Source: Paenibacillus tepidiphilus (GTDB lineage Bacteria; Bacillota; Bacilli; Paenibacillales; Paenibacillaceae). From it: a stretch of DNA of 64,000 nucleotides. The stretch covers positions 45,052 through 109,051 of the forward strand of contig NZ_VWRQ01000024.1 in assembly GCF_008635795.1 (NCBI RefSeq), written 5' to 3'. The notes beneath the pieces were generated by a model. That model worked only from the letters and a program-made list of their open reading frames with translations, was not told where the DNA came from and did not search any database. Position numbers and translations under genes: made by a program. Of this stretch, positions 8,732-17,196 are shown piece after piece (the stretch's first letter is position 1; each line of letters starts with the position of its first letter).

Positions 8732-9762
8732 GCTTCATCACCTCCGCTCTCAAGCGCTACGGCATGGGCGACGCACGGAATGCTTTCGCCCTGCTGATAC
8801 GACAGGGGCGAGAGCAGCGCGCCGGTAGCGACGATCAGCACGCGCTTCAGCTCCCCCTTGCGCATCCGCTTCAGCAGATGGCCGTAGGTCACCGTCGCCG
8901 AGCAGCCGCAGCCGCTCCCGCCTGCGATGACATATTTCTGCTTGTCCATATCGTAAATCAGCAGGCCGCAGTCGTTGAAGGTCGTCTGCTCCATCGGAAT
9001 GCCTTCCTTGGCCAGCAGCTCCTTGGCAATCGGCAGGCCAACGGATGCCAGGTCGCCCGTAACGATCAGATCGTAATACCCCGGCGAGAGGCCGGTGTCG
9101 CGGAAATGAGCGGTAATCGTATCGACTGCCGCCGGAGCCATCGCTGCGCCCATATTGAACGGGTCGGTCAAGCCGAGGTCCATAATTCTGCCGATTGTCG
9201 CAGATACCACATGGATAGCGCCGGGGCTGCCATCGTTGCGGCCGACCACGGCACAGCCTGAGCCGGTGATTGTATACTGTGCGGTCGGCGGCTTCTGGGA
9301 ACCGTACTCCGTCGGGTAGCGAAACTGCTTCTCGACGGTACAGTTATGGCTGGAGGTACCGGCAAGTGCATATTTGCCGCCCCCTGAGTCCACAATCATG
9401 GAGGCAATCGCGAGACTTTCCATGGAAGTCGAGCAAGCGCCGAACACCCCTAGATAAGGAACAGAGAGCTTTCGGGCCGCGAACGAGCTGCTGATAATCT
9501 GGTTCATCAGATCGCCGCCCACAAAAAATTCCAGCTGCTCCTGCTCCAGCTTGGCGTTCATAATCGCCAGCTTTGCCGCCTTCTCGAAGAGCGCACGCTC
9601 TGCCTTCTCCCAGGTTTTCTCCCCCATTTCCAGGGAATCATAGATGAAATCAAAATCTGAAGCAAGCGGGCCTTCGCCCTCTTCCGGGCCGACGACAGCG
9701 GAGGCCCCGAGAATTATGGGACGGGTGGTATAAAGCCAGGTCTGGCTGCCGAGTTGTTCCAT
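8728..9762 (-). CDS. spoVAD: Stage V sporulation protein AD
   Basis: 344 residues with the thiolase-like fold signature of SpoVAD: an N-terminal TWLYTTRPIILGASAVVGPEE-type opening, VFGACSTSMESL where thiolases keep their active Cys, and GGSGCGCSATVTYGH towards the C terminus. Structural work on the family shows SpoVAD binds dipicolinic acid and is not a working thiolase. It sits at the inner spore membrane as the soluble partner of the SpoVA channel. The ATG at 9762 follows spoVAC after three bases; the stop overlaps spoVAE. Length and sequence are typical. Confidence 0.95.
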   Translation of the reverse strand: MEQLGSQTWLYTTRPIILGASAVVGPEEGEGPLASDFDFIYDSLEMGEKTWEKAERALFEKAAKLAIMNAKLEQEQLEFFVGGDLMNQIISSSFAARKLSVPYLGVFGACSTSMESLAIASMIVDSGGGKYALAGTSSHNCTVEKQFRYPTEYGSQKPPTAQYTITGSGCAVVGRNDGSPGAIHVVSATIGRIMDLGLTDPFNMGAAMAPAAVDTITAHFRDTGLSPGYYDLIVTGDLASVGLPIAKELLAKEGIPMEQTTFNDCGLLIYDMDKQKYVIAGGSGCGCSATVTYGHLLKRMRKGELKRVLIVATGALLSPLSYQQGESIPCVAHAVALESGGDEA

Positions 9763-9765
9763 CGT

Positions 9766-10263
9766 TTAGTGTGAACCTCCCCAGCCCATAATGGCGTAGA
9801 CTACGCCAACCACAAAGGCGGCGACGACACCAAAAACAATAACGGAGCCGGCAAGCTTGAACATATTCCCGCCCACTCCGAGCACCAGTCCTTCGGCGCG
9901 GTGTTCCAGTGCGGCCGAGCACATGCTGTTGGCAAAGCCCGTTACGGGCACTGCGGTTCCCGCCCCGCACCACTGGGCCAGCTTGTCATACACCCCGAAG
10001 CTGGTCAGGATGACCGACAGCAGGATCAATACGGCGACTGTGGGACTGGCCGCTTCACGTGAGGTCATATCGAAGATGGCCATAAAGGCCTCCTGAATGC
10101 CTTGACCCAGTACGCAGATCAATCCGCCGGAGAGAAAGGCGCGGATGCAGTTCTTAAAGACGGGACGGGAAGGTACGTAAGGCTTGGACAATTTCTCGTA
10201 GTCCTGAGGGGTCATAGTGTCTAGACGGAGCTTGACACCGGAAGTTTTCGTTTTGACCGGCAA
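9766..10263 (-). CDS. spoVAC: Stage V sporulation protein AC
   Basis: 165 residues. A short polar N terminus including YEKLSKPYVPSRPVF precedes about four membrane segments with the family motif GGLICVLGQGIQ and the GAGTAVPVTGFANS block. SpoVAC has been described as the mechanosensitive pore of the SpoVA system. The start is a TTG at 10263-10261 with AGGAGG eight bases upstream; longer in-frame starts have no ribosome binding site. First gene of a compact three-gene spoVA operon. No spoVAA, spoVAB or spoVAF lies next to it here. Confidence 0.93.
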   Translation of the reverse strand: MPVKTKTSGVKLRLDTMTPQDYEKLSKPYVPSRPVFKNCIRAFLSGGLICVLGQGIQEAFMAIFDMTSREAASPTVAVLILLSVILTSFGVYDKLAQWCGAGTAVPVTGFANSMCSAALEHRAEGLVLGVGGNMFKLAGSVIVFGVVAAFVVGVVYAIMGWGGSH

Positions 10264-10400
10264 TAGGGACACCTCCTGGAATGATGGCGAAAGGAAAGGC
10301 CGGCTGCTGGGCATCCGGCGCTCCCTCCGGTTTTCTTTTGCTTTCGCGATAACTTTTCCTTATTGTTCGCCGGATACCGCTCCGTTATGACACCCGCCGT

Positions 10401-10571
10401 TCAGGAAAAATACAACAGCACCACGACCAGCAGCAAAAACAGGATTAAAATCAGCACGGCTTCGCTGGGCGGACCGTAGCGGCGGGGAAAAGTCCGCCGC
10501 ATCCCGCTAGTCCGCATCCTGCCGGTGAACCCTTGACTGGCGGGGCGGGCCAGGCTTCCTGCACCTTTCAT
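10401..10571 (-). CDS. Tiny C-terminally anchored membrane protein, unknown
   Basis: A 56-codon frame. About 36 polar, Arg-, Gly- and Pro-rich residues lead to an almost uninterrupted hydrophobic stretch (EAVLILILFLLLVVVLLYF) that ends the protein, so it would be tail-anchored in the membrane. AAAGGAAG lies about eight bases before the ATG. It stands 138 bp upstream of spoVAC in the same direction. That position suggests, but does not show, a forespore role like that of other tiny sporulation membrane proteins. I do not recognise the family. Confidence 0.5.
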   Translation of the reverse strand: MKGAGSLARPASQGFTGRMRTSGMRRTFPRRYGPPSEAVLILILFLLLVVVLLYFS

Positions 10572-10741
10572 TGCACTCGCTTCCTTTCTGCGGCTCTTTA
10601 CGCACAGAGCCTCCGCTCTTATCTTATTCGCGGGCTTTATGCCGGGTGTTCATCCTTTCCTGGCGTGGACAATCGCGCCAACAATGTTCATACTGGATAT
10701 GATGAACTTGAATGCTCGGAGGCATCAGCAATTTAGGGAAG

Positions 10742-10898
10742 GTTTGGAACTGGAGGAGCGGGAGCGTCCGCCTTTAGATTTGAATTTCTACCGAGATTCG
10801 TTTAAATCCAAGAAATCCAAATCTAACAGCGGCCGGAAGTCCAAACATTACCGCATTGCATACAGAGCCGATTGAGTACTTCAATGGTTCAACTTATA
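10742..10898. repeat. Long-hairpin dispersed repeat (family R3), copy A
   Basis: The core 10742-10846 begins GTTTGGAACT and ends AGTCCAAAC, which are inverted. Inside, AGATTTGAATTTCT near 10776 faces AGAAATCCAAATCT near 10811, so the element folds into a nested hairpin. It is followed by GTTCAACTTATA at 10887-10898. The same outer sequences, including GGAGGAGCG, GCGTCCGCCT and CGGAAGTCCAAAC, occur in copy B at 34535-34781. The end lies 28 bp before the aminopeptidase start codon, so it would be in the leader of that transcript. The remaining bases of 10572-10741 show nothing I can assign. Confidence 0.7.
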
Positions 10899-10926
10899 GT
10901 TAAGGAACAGCAAAGGAGAGATCAAC

Positions 10927-12000
10927 ATGAATCAGGAAACCCTCGATTTGTTTAAAACACTCACTGAATTCCCGGCGGCGCCCGGCTTCGAGCGAGAGCT
11001 GCGCGCATATGTCAAGGAACAGCTGGCGCCATATACAGACGAATTCGTGCAGGACCGGCTCGGCAGCCTGTTCGGCGTACTGCGCGGCGAAGCAAACGGT
11101 CCGAAGATTATGGTCGCCGGCCATTTTGACGAAGTCGGCTTTATGGTGACCGGCATTACGGACAACGGTATGATCCGCTTCACCCCGCTGGGTGGCTGGC
11201 TGGCCGCAGCGGTGGCTTCCCAGCGGCTGCAGATTATTACGCCGCAGGGCGCAATCAATGGCGTTGTCGGCAGCGTGCCGGTCCATCTGGTCAGCCCCGA
11301 GGACCGGAACAAGCCGGGCGACATCGCCAAGATGTACCTCGACATCGGCGCCGACAGCCGCGAGGAAGCGATGGGCTTCGGCGTCAAGCCAGGCCAGCAG
11401 ATACTTCCGGTCTGCCCGTTCACGCCGCTCGCCAATCCGAAGAAGATTATGGCGAAGGCCTGGGACAACCGTTACGGCGTCGGTCTGGCCATTGAGCTGG
11501 TGAAGGCGCTGGCCGGCAAGCCCCTGCCGAACACGGTGTTCGCCGGAGCCACCGTCCAGGAGGAAGTCGGCCTGCGCGGCGCGCGCACCGCAGCCAATCT
11601 GCTGCAGCCGGATATCTTCTTCGGCCTTGACGCCAGCGCCGCCGCTGATATGACCGGCGACCGCCAGGCCTTCGGGCATCTCGGCCAAGGCGCACTGCTG
11701 CGCATCTTTGACCCGACGATGATCACCCACCGCGGCCTGATCGAATATGTGCAGGATACGGCCGACACCCACAAGATCAAATACCAGTATTTCGTCTCCC
11801 AGGGCGGCACCGACGCCGGTCAGGTACATGTCAGCGGCATCGGTATTCCGTCGGCCGTCATCGGTATCTGCTCGCGTTACATCCATACCGCGACCTCCAT
11901 CATTCACAGCGATGATATTGACGCTGCCAAAGAGCTGCTGATCAAGCTGGTCGAGGGACTTGACCGAACCACACTGCAGACGATTCTGGAGAACAGCTGA
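10927..12000 (+). CDS. M42-family metallo-aminopeptidase
   Basis: 357 residues of the FrvX/YsdC type. The metal-binding residues of the family are all present: H66 and D68 in AGHFDEVGF, D180 in AWDNRYG, the catalytic E212 and E213 in QEEVGLRG, D235 in GLDAS, and a C-terminal His in RYIHTATS. These cytoplasmic co-catalytic metal enzymes form dodecameric shells and trim short peptides. Cellulase-type activity has been claimed for some members but is not supported here. The ATG has AAAGGAGA seven bases upstream. The gene stands alone, with hairpin repeat copy A in its leader and a strong terminator after it. Confidence 0.93.
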   Translation: MNQETLDLFKTLTEFPAAPGFERELRAYVKEQLAPYTDEFVQDRLGSLFGVLRGEANGPKIMVAGHFDEVGFMVTGITDNGMIRFTPLGGWLAAAVASQRLQIITPQGAINGVVGSVPVHLVSPEDRNKPGDIAKMYLDIGADSREEAMGFGVKPGQQILPVCPFTPLANPKKIMAKAWDNRYGVGLAIELVKALAGKPLPNTVFAGATVQEEVGLRGARTAANLLQPDIFFGLDASAAADMTGDRQAFGHLGQGALLRIFDPTMITHRGLIEYVQDTADTHKIKYQYFVSQGGTDAGQVHVSGIGIPSAVIGICSRYIHTATSIIHSDDIDAAKELLIKLVEGLDRTTLQTILENS

Positions 12001-12043
12001 TTCCATTCTCTTTATCATACCGCTTCAAATTGTGGCACATACA

Positions 12044-12082
12044 AACGGGCCGATCCGGATGATTTCCGGGTCGGCCCGTTTT
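12044..12082 (+). terminator. Strong terminator between convergent genes
   Basis: A long GC-rich stem, AACGGGCCGATCCGG facing CCGGGTCGGCCCGTT with one wobble pair, ends in TTTT on the plus strand. It lies 44 bp after the aminopeptidase stop and 23 bp from the end of the convergent ABC permease gene, so it may serve both directions. Confidence 0.8.
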
Positions 12083-12104
12083 GCCGTCATAGGCAGTCCT
12101 GCCC

Positions 12105-13175
12105 TCAGTTGCGCGAGCGGATCTCCTGACGCATGAACAGATAGTAAGAGATGCCGAAGCATAATACGGTTTCGGCCAGCAGCCCCGTCAGCTGCGGCCA
12201 GATCAGCAGCACGCTCTGGCCCAGCGGCAGCGGAGCCGAGATCGCTCCCACCAACTGGTCCATCGTCAGCGGACCGAGCGAGCGGACGCCGGGCGACAGC
12301 ATAGTGGTGATCGTCTCGGCGAACAGCTCGCTCGGCGACAGGCGGTTTAGCGTAAGTATAAAGTTGGCATGGCGCAGCTGCTCGCTGACTGCAGCGGTAT
12401 CCGGTACCGCCGTGGCGCTGCCGATCAGATTAATGATCATGCTGTAGAACAGAGTCAGGAACAGCCAGACGGCAATGCCGGACAAGGCCGAGGTCGCTGC
12501 CTGGCGGAAGCGGATCGAGAACAGGATCGACAGGTTCAGCCAGAAGCCGATATAGACCACGGCGATGATCAGGAAGAACAGGATCCGCCAGAATTCCTCC
12601 GGCGTCGGCGGATAGCCCATGGTCAGGAGTCCGAGGCCGGTGACCAGCAGGCCCAGCGCAAACACGACGATCGCAATCAGGATCAGCGAGGCCGCGAACT
12701 TGGCCTTCAGGAAATCGTCACGGTAAATCGGCTGGGACATCAGGCGCCCCAGCGTCCCCTTGTTGCGCTCCGAGTTCACGGCATCGAAGCCGAGCGCAAT
12801 GCCGATCAGCGGCCCCAGCCACGACAGGAAGGTTGTGAAGGTCGGGATGGACAAGGAACTGCTGCTCAAGGTGAACATCTTCAGGAACAAGAAGCTGTCC
12901 CCCGCTCCCTGGCCTGTTCCGTTGTCCCGGATCGCTGTAAGTGAGGAATAAATGGAGCCAATACAGGCGAGTACAATGATCCCGATCAGAATCGTAAAGC
13001 GCCAGCTGCGGATATGGTCGCCCAGCTCCTTCTGTACCATGACCCAGAAGGCGGAGCTGCCGCTCCGCTCGGGCAGTTCTCCGGTGCCGGAAGGAGCCTG
13101 GCTGCGACGCAGCAGATCGCGCAGTTTCTGCCGGATGCTGCTCAGCAGCTCCAGGCTCTGTGCTTTGGCATTCAT
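12105..13175 (-). CDS. ABC-2 type transporter permease
   Basis: 356 residues. A polar N terminus of about 55 residues is followed by six hydrophobic segments. The segment FWVMVQKELGDHIRSWRFTILIG and the conserved NSERNKGTLGRLMSQPI motif mark an ABC-2 permease of the ABC_membrane family used for export. The gene overlaps the ATPase gene as ATGA. With its neighbours it forms an operon of surface protein, ATPase and permease. The exported substrate cannot be told from the sequence. Confidence 0.88.
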   Translation of the reverse strand: MNAKAQSLELLSSIRQKLRDLLRRSQAPSGTGELPERSGSSAFWVMVQKELGDHIRSWRFTILIGIIVLACIGSIYSSLTAIRDNGTGQGAGDSFLFLKMFTLSSSSLSIPTFTTFLSWLGPLIGIALGFDAVNSERNKGTLGRLMSQPIYRDDFLKAKFAASLILIAIVVFALGLLVTGLGLLTMGYPPTPEEFWRILFFLIIAVVYIGFWLNLSILFSIRFRQAATSALSGIAVWLFLTLFYSMIINLIGSATAVPDTAAVSEQLRHANFILTLNRLSPSELFAETITTMLSPGVRSLGPLTMDQLVGAISAPLPLGQSVLLIWPQLTGLLAETVLCFGISYYLFMRQEIRSRN

Positions 13176-14149
13176 GCCCCGTCCTCCCTTTTCTCAAAAT
13201 AGCGGTGGTAAATTTCGTCGAGTCCCGGCTCCTTGCGGCGGATATAATGCAGCTCCGCACCGCTGCCGATAACCTCGGAAGCGATTTGTGAGGTAAGATT
13301 CCGCTCACAGGTCAAGGTGGCCAGAAGACTGCCCGCAGGAGCATTGTCCGCCTTCCATTCTGCGGTGTCCAGGGCCAGGACGCCTTCCAGCGCCTGCAGG
13401 CGGGCGGCCAATCCCTCAGACCAGGGCTGGGCGGCCAGCTCCACCTCCACCCGAAGCTCCTGATTCAGCTCCCTGGACAGCGCAGCGATATCTCCGCAGG
13501 CAATCAGATTGCCTCTCACGAATAGCCCAACACGGTCACAAATCTGCTGTACCTGCTGGAGCTGATGCGACGAGAGCAGCACGGTGATCCCCTCGTTGCG
13601 GCTAAGGTCCGAGATGAGCGCCAGCAGCTCCCTTACCCCTTCCGGGTCAATGCCCAGCGTCGGCTCATCCAGGATAATCACTTCCGGGTTCTTGATCAGC
13701 ACATCGGCCAGACCCAGCCGCTGCCTCATCCCCCGGGAATAGGTGGCTACCTTGGACTTGCCGCTGGACGCGAGCCCCACCTTCTCCAGCAGCGCCTCGG
13801 CACTGCGCCGGGCTTCGGCCGGGGCCAAGCCGTTCAGGCGGGCCGTATACATGAGGTTGTCCAGGCCGGTGCGGTCTTCATAGAAGCCGATGTCGTCCGG
13901 CATGTAGCCGACCCGGCGCTTCACCTGGAGCGCCGAGCGGGCCGGATCGAAGCCGCAGATGCGCGCGCTGCCGGAGGTGCGTTCCGTCAGTCCCAGCATC
14001 ATCAGTATGGTGGTGGTCTTGCCGGCCCCGTTCGGTCCGAGCAGACCAAAGACCTCCCCTTTGGCTATGGTGAGGGTCAAGCCGTTGACCGCCGTAAACC
14101 CGCCGTATTGCTTGGTCAGTCCGCTCAGTTCAATTACGTTCTCCGCCAT
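13172..14149 (-). CDS. ABC transporter ATP-binding protein
   Basis: 325 residues from the ATG at 14149. Walker A is GPNGAGKTT near residue 36, the signature motif is YSRGMRQRLG, Walker B is VIILDEPTLGIDP, and the H-loop is LLSSHQ. The C-terminal ~90 residues are the accessory domain typical of ABC-2 exporter ATPases. It powers the permease encoded next. A GTG at 14158 overlaps the previous stop as GTGA and is an equally possible start, but MAENVIELSGLTKQYGG is the more usual beginning for this family. Confidence 0.93.
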   Translation of the reverse strand: MAENVIELSGLTKQYGGFTAVNGLTLTIAKGEVFGLLGPNGAGKTTTILMMLGLTERTSGSARICGFDPARSALQVKRRVGYMPDDIGFYEDRTGLDNLMYTARLNGLAPAEARRSAEALLEKVGLASSGKSKVATYSRGMRQRLGLADVLIKNPEVIILDEPTLGIDPEGVRELLALISDLSRNEGITVLLSSHQLQQVQQICDRVGLFVRGNLIACGDIAALSRELNQELRVEVELAAQPWSEGLAARLQALEGVLALDTAEWKADNAPAGSLLATLTCERNLTSQIASEVIGSGAELHYIRRKEPGLDEIYHRYFEKREDGA

Positions 14150-14154
14150 ACGCC

Positions 14155-15330
14155 TCACCGTCTCCCGAATCTGCGGAACAGGTAATAGATGCCGCCCGCC
14201 ACAGCGGCGATAATCAGCACGCCGATCCAGCCCCAGAGCACCGAGGTCTTCACTGTAACGCGCAGGTCGGCAGCAGCCGATTTGGATGGCGAAGAGGCGC
14301 TCAGGCTGACCACATAATCCCCGGGCAGCGAATTATCGCTCGATTTGATCACCGCTTGCGCCGATGCCGTTGCACCCGGCTCAATGGAGCGGACCGTCGA
14401 CGGATCGAAGGATACCTCCCAGCCGGAAGGCGTACCGGACGAGCTCAGGCTGATGTCCTCCAGCGGGGCGCTGCCGGTGTTGGTGATCACGAGATTGATC
14501 CGCCGTTCTCCGCCTGCCTTGATATCGGTGCTGAGCAGGTTATCCGATGTGCTGAGCTGGATGCCATAGGTGCCCGATACCACTGCCTCCAGCTCGGCCC
14601 CGGTGCTGGCCGACGGCGACGAAGCGGTTACCGGTATTTTGTAGGTGCCCGCCTTCACCTGCTCCGGCGGCTGGGCCTCGATGCTGATGGTCTTCTCTGC
14701 GCCGGCCTCAATCTCGACGGAGGTTACACTGCTTCCGTCCGCCTTGAACCGTACATCCCAGCCTGCATCCGCCTGCGCGGACAAGGCGTAAGACTGCTTC
14801 TGGGCCGTGCGGTTGTGCAGCACCGCGCTGTATGTAAAGGTCGTATCGGAATGGCCCAGCATGTTGGCCTGATCGACGGTCAGCTCGCTTTTGAACGTAC
14901 CCTGTTCGGAGACGTTGACCTTCAGGCCCAGTGTATCCTGTCCCGGAGCCGCTACAGCAAAGGCATAGCTGCCCTTGTTGATTTCAAGCGGCACCTCAAG
15001 CTGGAGCGAGACGCTTTGCGACTCTCCCGCTTTGACCGCGAGCTGCTGCACCTGCCGTCCTCCGGCGGTCAGCTCATATTTCCAGTCATTCCCGCCCGCC
15101 TGAACAGCCAGGCTTACTTCGGCAGTGGAACCTCCGTGATTGATTACATCGATCGGATAGGTGATGGCCTCGCCCGGTGCAGCCGACAGCTCGATGTACG
15201 GGGTGTAGAGCTCGACCGCTCCGGCGGCAGCCGCTTTCGACAGACCGAAACCGGAGCCGGAGACCATTGCAAGCAGCGCAATAAGCACCAGGGCCAGCGG
15301 CTTGCGGAATGTGATGCGCATGGAATGCAT
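14155..15330 (-). CDS. Exported NEW3-domain surface protein of an ABC exporter operon
   Basis: 391 residues from ATG 15330 (AGGAGG eight bases upstream). A signal peptide (MHSMRITFRKP then a hydrophobic run ending around SKAAAA) is followed by two or three beta-sandwich repeats of the NPCBM-associated NEW3 type, for instance VINHGGSTAEVSL and VITNTGSAPLEDISL. A C-terminal membrane segment (VLWGWIGVLIIAAVAGGIYYL) ends in an Arg-rich tail. It is therefore a membrane-anchored extracellular protein. Such proteins commonly precede ABC-2 exporter genes, and their function is unknown. It is divergent from the ECF sigma gene across 167 bp. Confidence 0.82.
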   Translation of the reverse strand: MHSMRITFRKPLALVLIALLAMVSGSGFGLSKAAAAGAVELYTPYIELSAAPGEAITYPIDVINHGGSTAEVSLAVQAGGNDWKYELTAGGRQVQQLAVKAGESQSVSLQLEVPLEINKGSYAFAVAAPGQDTLGLKVNVSEQGTFKSELTVDQANMLGHSDTTFTYSAVLHNRTAQKQSYALSAQADAGWDVRFKADGSSVTSVEIEAGAEKTISIEAQPPEQVKAGTYKIPVTASSPSASTGAELEAVVSGTYGIQLSTSDNLLSTDIKAGGERRINLVITNTGSAPLEDISLSSSGTPSGWEVSFDPSTVRSIEPGATASAQAVIKSSDNSLPGDYVVSLSASSPSKSAAADLRVTVKTSVLWGWIGVLIIAAVAGGIYYLFRRFGRR

Positions 15331-15497
15331 AATAAATTCCTCCTTCATGGTTTATCCGAAAAGAGATACGCACGGAGAACCGTCCTGGATTTACACTCCG
15401 AAATATATTTTTATGCCGCTTTAAAAATCCGGCCGGAAGTGGTACAAAAAAAGAAGGAGGACTCACCCGGCGGAATTAAGGAGGAATTAAACGCGAC

Positions 15498-16118
15498 GTG
15501 AACACAATGGAATCCGGCAATGAGAGAATGGCAGCAATCCTCGTCCAGATGTGCGACGGCTCCACCGATGCCTTTGACGAGTTCTATGCCTGCTATGCTC
15601 CTTATGTAATGCAGATCGCCTACCGCCAGACACAGGACAGGATGGAGGCGGAAGACATATGCCACGACATCTTTCTGGAGGTGCTGCGGCGGGGTAAGAC
15701 CTATGATCCGCAGCGCGGCTCGCTCAGGGCCTGGCTCGCGGTAATGACGCGCAGCCGCTGCATCGACCGGCAGCGCCGCAGGTCCAGAGCCGAGCCGCTG
15801 GCCGATCCGGACGCGCTCCGGCAGGACGAGTCCGTCCCCGGACAGGAGGAGGCCGCCCTCGGCAGGCTGCAGCGCGAAGCGCTCGGCTCGGCACTGCAGA
15901 GCCTGCCCGCCAACCAGAAGCGGGCCATTCTCGGCTCCTATTTTGCCGCGCATACCCATCAGGAGCTGGCGGAATCGTGGAGCGTCCCCTTGGGGACCGT
16001 CAAATCATGGATCAAATACGGAATTACCAATATGCGCAAGCAACTGATCAAGCAGGGCTGGATCGAGCAGCCGGAAGGAGGGGAACCGCATGAACCGGAG
16101 CGTAAACGGCAAAATTGA
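15498..16118 (+). CDS. ECF-type RNA polymerase sigma factor
   Basis: 206 residues with sigma region 2 at about 22-95 (DAFDEFYACYAPYVMQIA, then DRMEAEDICHDIFLEVL) and region 4 at about 140-190, with helix-turn-helix QELAESWSVPLGTVKSWI. Typical of sigma factors that respond to envelope stress. The GTG at 15498 follows an AAGGAGG at a longish distance; an ATG three codons later is possible. Its 3' end overlaps the anti-sigma gene by 29 bp. The operon may be autoregulated and may also control the divergent ABC exporter operon, which is inference from position. Confidence 0.92.
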   Translation: MNTMESGNERMAAILVQMCDGSTDAFDEFYACYAPYVMQIAYRQTQDRMEAEDICHDIFLEVLRRGKTYDPQRGSLRAWLAVMTRSRCIDRQRRRSRAEPLADPDALRQDESVPGQEEAALGRLQREALGSALQSLPANQKRAILGSYFAAHTHQELAESWSVPLGTVKSWIKYGITNMRKQLIKQGWIEQPEGGEPHEPERKRQN

Positions 16119-17007
16119 ACCTTTTCCTGTCCGCCATTACAGCGAAGAGGAATGGATTGACTGGATTGAGGGAGCGTTTGCCGGAGACCGGCAGCAGCGG
16201 ATGCAGCAGCATCTGGAGGATTGTCCGGCATGCGCCGCAACCGTTCGCACCTGGCGGCCGCTGCTGGAGCCGTCTGGCTTAACGGAAGGCAGGAGCGGCG
16301 TGGCGGGAAGGGGCGTGACGGGGAGCGGTGCGGCTGGGAGCGGTGCGGCTGGGAGCGGTGCGGCTGGGAGCGGTGCGGCCGGGTATAGTGCCGAAGGGAG
16401 CCGGCAGACTGCCGGCGGCAACCAAGACCGGACACCGGCGTCTCTGCCCATGCCATCCGGCGCGGTAAGGAAGAGCCTGCGGCTGCGCGTCCGCTATATC
16501 GGCTGGCGGCGGCGCCTGAGGAACCGCTGGACGCTGTACCGCGGGGGAGCAGCGGCACTTATCCTGTGCGGTGCCCTGTTCCTCCTGCTGCGCGGACTGT
16601 ACAGCCCGGAAGACAGCAGCGCCGAGCGCACGCGCTATGTCAGCAGCTACGAGCCGCAGGCGCTCGCCGTTATGAGCCGACCGGAGACGGTCTCCTACGC
16701 CCTGGACCGGGCGGGCCGGGACCAGTTCTCCGGCAATGTCTGGTACAACGGGGATTCCGGTGAGCTGTTCGTGCTGATTGACGATATCGCGCTGAGCGAC
16801 AAGCTGTCGCTGCAGGCATGGATGATCAAGAACGGCCGCCGCGATCCGCTGGGTCTCCTGCGGATTGAAGCCGCCAAGGGCCATCTGTACATCAAGGACG
16901 GCCAGCTTGGCGATGCCGAGAATTTCGCGCTGACCGTCGAGCCGGTCGGCGGCAGCCGTGCTCCGACTTCTCCGGACGCCGTCTGGCTGCCGTTGCCGAA
17001 GCCGTAA
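16090..17007 (+). CDS. Membrane anti-sigma factor (zinc-binding, RskA-like)
   Basis: 305 residues. The N-terminal cytoplasmic part has the zinc anti-sigma motif HxxxCxxC (H41, C45, C48). A low-complexity linker follows, with a Gly-Ser-Gly-Ala-Ala repeat at 78-97. One membrane segment lies at about 153-171. The outside domain resembles the RskA C-terminal domain (FVLIDDIALSDKLSLQAW). Such proteins hold the partner sigma factor until a signal releases it. The ATG at 16090 overlaps the sigma gene, and GGAAGGAGG lies just upstream. The 15-bp tandem repeat in the linker is likely to vary in copy number between strains. Confidence 0.88.
   Translation: MNRSVNGKIEPFPVRHYSEEEWIDWIEGAFAGDRQQRMQQHLEDCPACAATVRTWRPLLEPSGLTEGRSGVAGRGVTGSGAAGSGAAGSGAAGSGAAGYSAEGSRQTAGGNQDRTPASLPMPSGAVRKSLRLRVRYIGWRRRLRNRWTLYRGGAAALILCGALFLLLRGLYSPEDSSAERTRYVSSYEPQALAVMSRPETVSYALDRAGRDQFSGNVWYNGDSGELFVLIDDIALSDKLSLQAWMIKNGRRDPLGLLRIEAAKGHLYIKDGQLGDAENFALTVEPVGGSRAPTSPDAVWLPLPKP
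16321..16380 (+). repeat. 15-bp in-frame tandem repeat, four copies
   Basis: Unit GGGAGCGGTGCGGCT occurs four times in a row (last base changed in copy four). It encodes Gly-Ser-Gly-Ala-Ala in the linker of the anti-sigma factor. Partial units flank it. Being a multiple of three, copy-number change would alter linker length without frameshift. Confidence 0.9.
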
Positions 17008-17109
17008 TCTTCGCTGCATGCTGAACCAGTCCGGATCAGGCATCATTGCCTTGATCCGGACTGCGCAGCGGGCAAACCAAAACTGCCTTTGCTGCTCTGC
17101 ACTGTTTTA

Positions 17110-17184
17110 TACTTCTTCTGTACTTCTTCTGTACTTCTTCTGTACTTCTACTGCACTTCTACTGTACTTCTTCTGTACTTCTCT
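17110..17184. repeat. 11-bp tandem repeat, six copies plus a partial one
   Basis: Unit TACTTCTTCTG repeats from 17110 with minor changes (TACTTCTACTG, CACTTCTACTG) and decays after about 17175. It lies 100 bp after the anti-sigma gene. The period is not a multiple of three and no open frame uses it, so it is intergenic. Confidence 0.85.
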
Positions 17185-17196
17185 TACTGCCATGTA

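Noticed and set aside
10290..10385. Forespore sigma-G type promoter before spoVAC
   Set aside because: A GTATC and GGAAAAGTTA pair can be found but the spacing (13 bp) is shorter than expected and the match is partial, so it is not listed as a feature.
10639..10875. Plus-strand frame of 78 codons before the aminopeptidase
   Set aside because: It mostly translates hairpin repeat R3 copy A; start context is poor and composition is repeat-like.
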